Shown here in pieces: positions 1 through 4,577 of a stretch of 5,725 nucleotides of DNA. The stretch is from Mycobacterium sp. (GTDB taxonomy: Bacteria > Actinomycetota > Actinomycetes > Mycobacteriales > Mycobacteriaceae), in assembly GCA_028706695.1 (NCBI GenBank), contig JAQTVU010000186.1, positions 1 through 5,725 on the forward strand, read 5' to 3'. The notes under the pieces were generated by a model. The model was not told the DNA's origin. It saw nothing but the letters and a program-made list of their open reading frames with translations, and ran no database searches. The position numbers and the translations under genes were made by a program. The first letter of the stretch is position 1. Each line of letters begins with the position of its first letter.

Positions 1-63
1 TCCTCGCAGCTCGACGGCATCGAGGCGGACGTGATGGCCCGCCTCGGGTTGGCGGCGGGCTGA
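1..63 (+). CDS. 3' end of an upstream gene (partial, product unknown)
   Basis: An open frame enters from the left edge and stops at TGA 61-63, giving a 20-residue C-terminal tail that ends in MARLGLAAG. I do not recognise the family from so short a piece. The tail looks like an ordinary amphipathic, Ala/Leu-rich C-terminus. Its coding status is supported mainly by context: its stop lies one base before the ATG of the next gene, the spacing expected for successive genes in one operon. If so, its product may be co-expressed with the copper-type pair downstream. The rest of the gene lies outside the window. Confidence 0.55.
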   Translation, partial: SSQLDGIEADVMARLGLAAG

Positions 64-64
64 C

Positions 65-703
65 ATGGCGCCGGCCGGCAGGCGGCGCTGGCGCGTGATC
101 GTCGCGATCGGCGCCGGCTATCTCGGCGCGGCGGCGGCAGCGCCGTCGGCGTGGGCGCACATCCATGCCAGCGCCGACACCGCCGTGCGCGGCGCCATGG
201 CGATAGTGACCTTCCGGGTGCCCAATGAGTCCGAGAAGGGTGCGACGACCACCGCGCTGACCGTCACCCTTCCCGACGTGGGGTCGGCTCGCGCCGAGAC
301 GATGCCCGGCTGGGCGGCCCGGCTGGACCGCGACGCGGCGTCCGGCACAATTCGCTCCGTGACCTGGACGGCAGCACCCCACGCCGGGATCGGGGTGGAC
401 CAGTTCGCGCTGTTTCGCATATCGGTGCAACTGCCCGACACCGACAACGCCAGCTTTCCGGCCACGCATACCTACTCCGACGGCTCTGTCGTGAAGTGGG
501 ATCAGCCGCCGCTGCCCGGCGGCGGTGAGCCGCAACGCCCGGCTCCCGTGCTGTCGCTCGCGGCGGGGCCGGCGGCACACGGACACGGCGTCGCACCCGC
601 ACCATCGAACCCACCGGACAACACCGCCCGCCTGCTGGCCGGGGCCGCCTTGGTGCTGACCGCCGTCGGGGTCGGCCTGGTGCTGCTCCGCCGACGCGCA
701 TGA
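65..703 (+). CDS. YcnI-like (DUF1775) membrane-anchored copper-binding protein
   Basis: This 212-residue protein is built like YcnI/DUF1775 proteins, extracytoplasmic copper-binding proteins usually encoded beside CopC/CopD genes. Residues 1-31 form a Sec-type signal (RRR, a hydrophobic stretch, then PSAWA) whose predicted cleavage leaves His32 as the mature N-terminus, the residue used by the family's mono-histidine copper site. The RVPNESE segment (51-57) carries Glu55 and Glu57, candidates for the acidic ligand. YSDGSVVKW (137-145) carries the family's conserved Trp at 145. A Pro/Gly/His-rich linker (about 149-187) is followed by one transmembrane helix (188-208) and a RRRA tail, so the domain should face outward on a tether. 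The ATG is forced: the frame has a stop at 32-34 and no other start before 65. It begins one base after the previous gene and overlaps the next gene by four bases. The family call is firm; the metal role is inferred from the family. Confidence 0.88.
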   Translation: MAPAGRRRWRVIVAIGAGYLGAAAAAPSAWAHIHASADTAVRGAMAIVTFRVPNESEKGATTTALTVTLPDVGSARAETMPGWAARLDRDAASGTIRSVTWTAAPHAGIGVDQFALFRISVQLPDTDNASFPATHTYSDGSVVKWDQPPLPGGGEPQRPAPVLSLAAGPAAHGHGVAPAPSNPPDNTARLLAGAALVLTAVGVGLVLLRRRA

Positions 704-1212
704 GGCGCCCGGCGTTGGTTGCGTGGCTGGCCGTGTTGCTGGCAACCCTGACGCTGACCGCGGCGGTCACGGCCACGCACGCGTTCGCGCACGCCACCCG
801 GATCTCGACCGACCCGGCGGACGATGCCATCCTCGCGACCGGCCCCGACCGGGTGAGTGCGACGTTCAACGAGCGGTTGCAGACCAGGTTTGCGGCGATG
901 ACGGTGGTCGGGCCCGATGGTAACGTCTGGTCCACTGGAGAGCCGGCGGTGCAGGGCGCGGTGGTCAGCGTCGGCCTGCGCCCACTGGGGCCGACCGGAA
1001 CTTACACGGTGAACTATCGGGTCACCTCGGCGGACGGCCACGTGGTCTCGGGATCGTGGACGTTTCGGTTGGCGGTGGCCGGCACCGGCACGCCCGGGCC
1101 GGCGGCCGCTCCCCGCGACGCCGGCGACAACCCCCCGCTGTGGCCGTTTGTGGTGGTGACGGTGGCGCTCGTCGCCGCCGGCGCCCTCTGGGCGGTGCGG
1201 CGAAGGTCCTGA
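700..1212 (+). CDS. CopC-domain copper-binding protein with C-terminal membrane anchor
   Basis: This 170-residue protein has a signal peptide (1-30, ending HAFA) and a mature protein starting at His31, followed by a CopC-type beta-sandwich (about 31-126). CopC proteins bind Cu(II) in the periplasm through the N-terminal His plus an Asp and a His of a DGH motif. Here the candidates are His31, Asp112 and His114 (SADGHVVSG). No Met-rich Cu(I) site is visible, so only the Cu(II) site seems present. A Gly/Pro/Ala linker (127-146) leads to one transmembrane helix (147-166) and an RRRS end. There is no fused CopD permease and no separate CopD gene in the window, so it probably acts as an anchored copper binder rather than an importer subunit. 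The start overlaps the previous stop (ATGA at 700-703) with no clear Shine-Dalgarno, implying translational coupling with the YcnI-like gene. Confidence 0.88.
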   Translation: MRRPALVAWLAVLLATLTLTAAVTATHAFAHATRISTDPADDAILATGPDRVSATFNERLQTRFAAMTVVGPDGNVWSTGEPAVQGAVVSVGLRPLGPTGTYTVNYRVTSADGHVVSGSWTFRLAVAGTGTPGPAAAPRDAGDNPPLWPFVVVTVALVAAGALWAVRRRS

Positions 1213-1307
1213 CCGCCGCCATGCCCCCGGCTCCGTCCACGCCTGCTGGCATGATGGGGCGAAAGTAACTTTTGTGCGCGACGCGTAAGGCGCAAAGGAG
1301 CGGCCGC
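1213..1307 (+). promoter_or_regulatory. Intergenic leader of the hns-rraA operon: -10-like box and strong RBS
   Basis: The 95 bases between the CopC-like gene and the hns-like gene contain a TAnnnT box, TAACTT at 1266-1271, a reasonable mycobacterial SigA-type -10. No good -35 is seen 16-18 bases upstream. AAAGGAG at 1294-1300, seven bases before ATG 1308, is the best Shine-Dalgarno in the window and decides the start. A short inverted repeat (TGCGC 1275-1279 with GCGCA 1290-1294) ends at the Shine-Dalgarno and could form a weak leader hairpin. A second pair, CATGCC 1220-1225 and GGCATG 1248-1253, lies upstream with a 22-base spacer and could be a weak terminator for the copper pair or an operator. 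Promoter assignment is inference. Confidence 0.45.
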
Positions 1308-1787
1308 ATGGCAGACCCGCAAGATCGATCCGACAGCGAACCCGGCACCGAACCCGAGAGCGAACCCGGCAGCGAACCCGGCAGCGAACTCAGTGGCGCC
1401 CCGGCGTCGCCGCGGAAGAAGCCTCCCACCAAGGCAGTCAAGAAGGCCGCGAAAGCGCCCGCCAAGAAAGCCCCCGCCAAGAAAGCCCCGGCCAAGAAGG
1501 CGCCCGCCAACAAGGCGCCGGGCAAGAAGCCGCCCGCCAAAGCCGTGGATCCCGGGCCGCCCGACCGGGCTGAGCAACAGGCCGCCATGCCGCCGCGGGC
1601 CGAAACCAACGGTCAGCTTGCCGCCGCCAAAGATGCCGCAGCCCAAGCGAAGGCGACCGTCGAAGACGCCGACAACCCTGTTCCGCCCGACATCTCGGCG
1701 CCGAGCCAATTCCGGACGCCGCTGCTCGTTGCCGTGGCGCTGAGCGTGTTGGCCATCCTGCTCGTGCGTCAGCTGCGCAGCCGCTGA
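1308..1787 (+). CDS. hns: Lysine-rich, membrane-anchored H-NS-like protein (Rv3852 family)
   Basis: The 159-residue protein matches the mycobacterial protein Rv3852, named H-NS for its DNA binding, although it lacks a classical enterobacterial H-NS fold. The order is: an acidic N-terminus with E-P-G-S repeats (about 9-30), a basic AKKAP repeat block (about 36-79) like the C-terminus of histone H1 and likely to contact DNA, a middle part with the recognisable ETNGQLAAA and KDAAAQAKATVE stretches (99-119, probably helical), and a C-terminal transmembrane helix (about 138-153) with a basic tail RQLRSR. It could therefore tether DNA to the membrane; how far it shapes the nucleoid in vivo is disputed. 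ATG 1308 was chosen over the in-frame TTG at 1272 because AAAGGAG precedes it and because MADPQDR matches the start of the M. tuberculosis protein as I recall it. It is longer than that protein (about 134 residues), mainly through repeats. It is followed after one base by rraA. Confidence 0.9.
   Translation: MADPQDRSDSEPGTEPESEPGSEPGSELSGAPASPRKKPPTKAVKKAAKAPAKKAPAKKAPAKKAPANKAPGKKPPAKAVDPGPPDRAEQQAAMPPRAETNGQLAAAKDAAAQAKATVEDADNPVPPDISAPSQFRTPLLVAVALSVLAILLVRQLRSR
1335..1394 (+). repeat. 12-base tandem repeat, five units, coding for S/T-E-P-G/E
   Basis: Five in-frame 12-base units of the form AGCGAACCCGGC lie at 1335-1346, 1347-1358, 1359-1370, 1371-1382 and 1383-1394. Units 1, 3 and 4 are identical; units 2 and 5 are diverged. 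They encode residues 10-29 of the hns-like protein, a run of acidic E-P repeats. Because the unit is a multiple of three, copy-number change would keep the frame. Confidence 0.85.
1461..1535 (+). repeat. 15-base tandem repeat, five units, coding for A-K-K-A-P
   Basis: Five in-frame 15-base units (consensus GCCAAGAAAGCCCCC) begin at 1461, 1476, 1491, 1506 and 1521. They encode residues 52-76 of the hns-like protein as AKKAP, AKKAP, AKKAP, ANKAP and GKKPP. The first two units differ by one base and the later ones drift. This is the basic, histone-H1-like part and the likely DNA-contacting segment. Confidence 0.85.
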
Positions 1788-1788
1788 G

Positions 1789-2268
1789 GTGGGCGTCTCC
1801 TTCCGGTCCACCGCCGACCTCGTCGACGACCTGGGGCCCGACGTACGCAGCTGCGACCTGCAGTTCCGCCAGTTCGGCGGGCGTCGGCAATTCGCCGGTC
1901 CGATCAGCACGGTGCGCTGCTTCCAAGACAATGCGCTGCTGAAGTCGGTGCTCGCGCACCGGGGTGACGGCGGGGTCCTGGTGATCGACGGGGCCGGCTC
2001 CCTGCACACCGCGCTGGTCGGCGACGTCATCGCCGAACTGGCGCGCCGCAACGGCTGGGCCGGGCTGATCGTCCACGGCGCGGTGCGTGATGCCGCCGCA
2101 CTGCGGGGCATCGACGTCGGAATCAAGGCGCTGGGCACCAATCCGCGCAAGAGCACCAAGGCGGGCACCGGGGAGCGCGACGTCGAGGTCAGCCTGGGCG
2201 GGGTGACGTTCGCGCCGGGTCAGCTGGCCTACAGCGACGACGACGGCATCGTCGTCATCGACGCCTGA
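1789..2268 (+). CDS. rraA: RraA-family protein (formerly misnamed MenG)
   Basis: This 159-residue protein is the ortholog of M. tuberculosis Rv3853. It was once called the menaquinone methyltransferase MenG, but it has no methyltransferase motif and belongs to the RraA fold, trimers related to RNase E inhibitors and to class II HMG/CHA aldolases. Visible marks are VIDGAGS (65-71), GDVIA (78-82), the GAVRD loop (97-101) and a DDDGIVVI end (150-157). Asp79, exactly 20 residues, then Arg100-Asp101 makes a D-X20-R-D motif associated with aldolase/oxaloacetate decarboxylase activity in this superfamily, so an enzymatic role is possible besides RNase E control. The GTG start lies one base after the hns-like stop with no good Shine-Dalgarno, suggesting coupled translation. 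Its stop is 3 bases from the ethA stop. Family is certain; the cellular role is not. Confidence 0.92.
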   Translation: MGVSFRSTADLVDDLGPDVRSCDLQFRQFGGRRQFAGPISTVRCFQDNALLKSVLAHRGDGGVLVIDGAGSLHTALVGDVIAELARRNGWAGLIVHGAVRDAAALRGIDVGIKALGTNPRKSTKAGTGERDVEVSLGGVTFAPGQLAYSDDDGIVVIDA

Positions 2269-2271
2269 CGC

Positions 2272-3741
2272 TCAGATGGCCACCGCGGCGGGCTTTTTCG
2301 CGAACCGCACGCCCTCGTCGGCGACGTTGCCGCGCCGGATGGTCCGCATGTCGAAGAAGTAGTTCTGCTTGAGGCGCCAGGGCGCGCGCGACCCGGATTT
2401 CGGGAGTAGGTGCATCGACCGCTGGAAGTAGCCTGGGCTGAAGTCCGTGAACGGCAGTTCGTCGACGTCCTTGCCCGGGTGCCGCGGCTCCACGGTGTCG
2501 AAATCCTTGGCATCCATGTAGTTCAGCAGCCGGCACACGAATTCGGAGACCAGGTCGGCCTTCAGCGTCCACGACGCGTTGGTGTAGCCAAATGTGATGG
2601 CGAAGTTCGGGACACCGGAGAACATGCAGCCCTTGTAGGTCATCAACGAGGTGAGGTCGAACGGTTCGCCGTTGCGGGACGGCTGCACCCCGCCCAGCAA
2701 CTGCATGTTCAAACCCGTCGCGGTGACGATGATGTCGGCCGGCAACTCCTCTCCGGAGGTGAGTTTGATTCCGGTTCTGGTGAACCGCTCGATGGTGTCG
2801 GTGACGACGTCGGCCCTGCCGTGCCGGATGGTCCGGAAGAAATCGCCGTCGGGGGCGAGGCACAGCCGCTGGTCCCACACGTTGTATTTCGGGCCGAAGT
2901 GCTTTTCGACGTCATAGCCTTTCGGCAGCCGCCGCTGCGCCATCGTCATCAGCGTTCTGCGCATGTAGCCGGGGCATTTGCGGGAGAGCTGGTACTGGAA
3001 GGTGCTGAAGGCGATGGCCTTCCAGCGGTTCGCGACGTGCGCCAGGCGGTCCGGCAGCAGCCGGTTGGCCCGCTCGGCGAACGGATCCACGCTGGGCAGC
3101 GAGCCGATGTAGGTCGGTGAGCGCTGCAGCATCGTGACATGACCGGAGCCCGAATCGACCAGGGCCGGGATCAGGGTGACCGCGGTGGCGCCGGATCCGA
3201 TGACGACGATCTTCTTGCCCGCGTAGTCCAGGGCCTGCGGCCAGTGTTGCGGATGGACGATCGGGCCCTCGAAGTCCGCGGCGCCGGGGAACGTGGGCGA
3301 ATACCCCTGGTCGTAGTCGTAATAGCCGGTGCAGGCGAACACGAAGGAGCAGGTGATGTCGCTGCGCCGGCCGTCGTGCTCCACGGTCAGGGTCCAGCGA
3401 TGGTCGGCGTCGGACCAGTCGGCGGCCACCACCCGGTGCCGGTAGCGGATGTGGCGGTCGATCCGGTTCTCGACGGCGGCCTCCTTGATGTAGGCCTTGA
3501 TCGAGGGGCCGTCGGCGATCGCCTTGGCCGAGCGCCACGGCTTGAATCGGAAGCCGAGGGTGAACATGTCCGAGTCCGACCGGATCCCCGGGTATTTGAA
3601 CAGGTCCCAGGTGCCGCCCAGATCCTCGCGGCGTTCGAGGATGGCGTAGCTCTTGGTCGGGCAGCGGTCCTGCAGATGCCAGGCCGCGCTCACCCCGGAG
3701 ATGCCGGCGCCCACGATGACGACGTCGAGGTGCTCAGTCAT
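2272..3741 (-). CDS. ethA: Flavin-containing Baeyer-Villiger monooxygenase EthA
   Basis: EthA is an FAD- and NADPH-dependent monooxygenase that oxidises ketones and sulfur compounds. In mycobacteria it activates the thioamide/thiourea prodrugs ethionamide, prothionamide and thiacetazone; its natural substrate is unsettled. The 489-residue length equals that of the M. tuberculosis enzyme as I remember it. An N-terminal FAD Rossmann motif GAGISG (11-16) is followed by GGTWDLFKYPGIRSD (42-56), typical of these enzymes. The Baeyer-Villiger fingerprint F-x-G-x-x-x-H-x-x-x-W-P is intact at Phe157, Gly159, His163, Trp167 and Pro168. The second, NADPH-binding Rossmann motif GSGATA is at 182-187, and the ATGLN motif lies further on. 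No signal or membrane segment is seen. The ATG at 3741-3739 has no Shine-Dalgarno and sits six bases after a -10-like box, so the mRNA is probably leaderless. ethR is divergent and its product is the expected repressor. Confidence 0.97.
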   Translation of the reverse strand: MTEHLDVVIVGAGISGVSAAWHLQDRCPTKSYAILERREDLGGTWDLFKYPGIRSDSDMFTLGFRFKPWRSAKAIADGPSIKAYIKEAAVENRIDRHIRYRHRVVAADWSDADHRWTLTVEHDGRRSDITCSFVFACTGYYDYDQGYSPTFPGAADFEGPIVHPQHWPQALDYAGKKIVVIGSGATAVTLIPALVDSGSGHVTMLQRSPTYIGSLPSVDPFAERANRLLPDRLAHVANRWKAIAFSTFQYQLSRKCPGYMRRTLMTMAQRRLPKGYDVEKHFGPKYNVWDQRLCLAPDGDFFRTIRHGRADVVTDTIERFTRTGIKLTSGEELPADIIVTATGLNMQLLGGVQPSRNGEPFDLTSLMTYKGCMFSGVPNFAITFGYTNASWTLKADLVSEFVCRLLNYMDAKDFDTVEPRHPGKDVDELPFTDFSPGYFQRSMHLLPKSGSRAPWRLKQNYFFDMRTIRRGNVADEGVRFAKKPAAVAI

Positions 3742-3745
3742 ACCG

Positions 3746-3800
3746 CCACGCTATCCACATGGTGTCGACGGCGTCAACGGTATGTCGAGTTTCTCGACGA
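3746..3800. promoter_or_regulatory. Putative EthR operator between ethA and ethR
   Basis: The ethA and ethR starts are 76 bases apart. EthR of M. tuberculosis is known to bind cooperatively to about 55 bases in the same position. Here the region holds several GTCGA-type elements: the palindrome GTCGAC at 3764-3769, a related GTCAACG at 3773-3779, and a perfect inverted repeat GTCGAG-TTT-CTCGAC at 3784-3798. As I recall the M. tuberculosis operator, the half nearest ethA (GTTGACG, then TCGAC, then GATAGCGTGG, on the ethA strand) is conserved. The limits given are approximate and the binding is inferred. Confidence 0.72.
3748..3777 (-). promoter_or_regulatory. ethA promoter, probably giving a leaderless mRNA
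   Basis: On the minus strand, TTGACG (3777-3772) resembles a -35 and TAGCGT (3753-3748) fits the TAnnnT -10, with an 18-base spacer. Only six bases (GGCGGT) separate the -10 from the ATG, so transcription would begin at or next to the A of the start codon, consistent with the absence of a Shine-Dalgarno. The -35 and spacer overlap the GTCGAC/GTCAACG elements of the putative EthR operator, so bound EthR would block polymerase. Confidence 0.6.
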
Positions 3801-3804
3801 GGTG

Positions 3805-3810
3805 TAGGCT
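3805..3810 (+). promoter_or_regulatory. ethR -10 element, probably leaderless
   Basis: TAGGCT fits the TAnnnT -10 and lies seven bases before GTG 3818, placing the start of transcription at or beside the start codon. No convincing -35 is seen; the expected position falls in the GTCGAG-TTT-CTCGAC inverted repeat, which would suit autorepression by EthR. Confidence 0.5.
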
Positions 3811-3817
3811 GCCGGGC

Positions 3818-4450
3818 GTGACCACCTCTGCCGCCCGCCGCGCCTACCGGGGCCGGCGCAGCGCACGCCCCTCCGGGGACGAGCGGGAGCTGGCCATCCT
3901 TGCCACCGCCGAGCGGTTGCTCGCGGATCGGTCCCTGGCCGAGATCTCCGTGGACGACCTGGCCAAGGGTGCCGGGATCTCGCGCCCGACGTTCTACTTC
4001 TATTTCTCCTCGAAGGAGGCCGTGCTGCTGACCCTGCTGGACCGGGTGATCAACGAGGCCGACAGCGCGCTCGCGACGCTGACCGGGGAGCCCGACGGGG
4101 ATCGGGACAGAATGTGGCGTACCGGCATCAACGTGTTCTTCGAAACCTTCGGGTCCCACAAGGCCGTCACCCGGGCCGGGCAGGCCGCCCGGAACACCAG
4201 CGCGGAGATCCGCGAACTGTGGTCGAGCTTCGTGCAAAAGTGGATCACCTACACCGCCGCGGTCATCGAGGCCGAGCGGGACCGCGGCGCCGCGCCCCGG
4301 AACCTGCCCGCGCCGGAGCTGGCGACCGCGCTCAACCTGATGAACGAGCGCATCCTGTTCGCCTCGTTCACCGCCGAGCAGCCGTCCGTCCCGGAGGCCC
4401 GCGTGCTCGACACCCTGGTGCACATCTGGGTGAGCAGCATCTACGGGTGA
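3818..4450 (+). CDS. ethR: TetR-family repressor EthR
   Basis: EthR represses ethA and so limits activation of ethionamide. The 210-residue protein has the TetR N-terminal helix-turn-helix (about 24-68; ISVDDLAKGAGISRPTFYFYF at 43-63, recognition helix near 54-60) and a ligand-binding C-terminal helical domain. Residues I recall lining the M. tuberculosis EthR pocket (Trp103, Phe110, Phe114, Asn176, Asn179, Trp207) all appear here shifted by three: Trp100, Phe107, Phe111, Asn173, Asn176 and Trp204, so the effector pocket seems preserved. The GTG start at 3818 was chosen because MTTSAA matches the M. tuberculosis start as I recall it, and because an earlier start would run through the operator and into ethA. 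The C-terminus stops at SIYG, a few residues shorter than I remember for M. tuberculosis. Divergent from ethA; convergent with the PHP gene. Confidence 0.97.
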   Translation: MTTSAARRAYRGRRSARPSGDERELAILATAERLLADRSLAEISVDDLAKGAGISRPTFYFYFSSKEAVLLTLLDRVINEADSALATLTGEPDGDRDRMWRTGINVFFETFGSHKAVTRAGQAARNTSAEIRELWSSFVQKWITYTAAVIEAERDRGAAPRNLPAPELATALNLMNERILFASFTAEQPSVPEARVLDTLVHIWVSSIYG

Positions 4451-4465
4451 GCGTTCCCGCGGCCA

Positions 4466-4486
4466 AGCGCCAGGGGCGACGGCGCT
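4466..4486 (+). terminator. Possible hairpin terminator after ethR
   Basis: A perfect 6-base inverted repeat, AGCGCC at 4466-4471 and GGCGCT at 4481-4486, with a 9-base loop, begins 16 bases after the ethR stop. There is no T-run, which is common for mycobacterial hairpins but leaves terminator function unproven. Confidence 0.35.
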
Positions 4487-4506
4487 AGGGCGGTGCCGCG
4501 CTCACA

Positions 4507-4528
4507 TCGCGGCGCCGGCGGGCCGCGA
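4507..4528. terminator. GC-rich hairpin between convergent ethR and PHP genes
   Basis: A perfect 7-base inverted repeat, TCGCGGC at 4507-4513 and GCCGCGA at 4522-4528, encloses an 8-base GC loop. It lies in the 127-base gap between the convergent stops (4450 and 4578), where a terminator serving one or both strands is expected. No T-run follows on either side. In DNA this GC-rich, chance pairings are common, so confidence is moderate at best. Confidence 0.4.
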
Positions 4529-4577
4529 CGCGGGCCTCGATGTCCCGAGCCGACCACGCCGTCGTCCACGCCAACGC

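Noticed and set aside
264..1041. Minus-strand frames of 179 and 223 codons opposite the copper-type pair.
   Set aside because: Both are Arg/Pro/Ala-rich with no recognisable motif and span two supported genes on the other strand.
1272..1307. A TTG start at 1272 for the hns-like gene.
   Set aside because: It has no ribosome binding site and begins directly after the -10-like box. ATG 1308 has AAAGGAG seven bases upstream.
1014..2168. A 384-codon minus-strand open frame opposite the CopC-like, hns-like and rraA genes.
   Set aside because: It lies antisense to three well-supported genes, and its Gly/Leu/Arg-rich repetitive part is only the reverse reading of the AKKAP repeats. Long antisense frames are expected at this GC content.
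2276..2300. A GC stretch followed by TTTTT (2292-2296) just inside the ethA 3' end, as a terminator for rraA.
   Set aside because: I could not build a convincing stem before the T-run, and it lies in ethA coding sequence where AAA AAG encodes Lys-Lys.
2410..3807. Plus-strand frames of 236 and 222 codons opposite ethA.
   Set aside because: They are antisense to a full-length EthA with intact motifs, and their low-complexity sequence has no family signature. The second also crosses the ethA-ethR operator.
3653..3817. An upstream ATG that would lengthen EthR by 55 residues.
   Set aside because: The extension overlaps the start of ethA and the operator. The GTG at 3818 gives the expected EthR N-terminus and a fitting -10 box.
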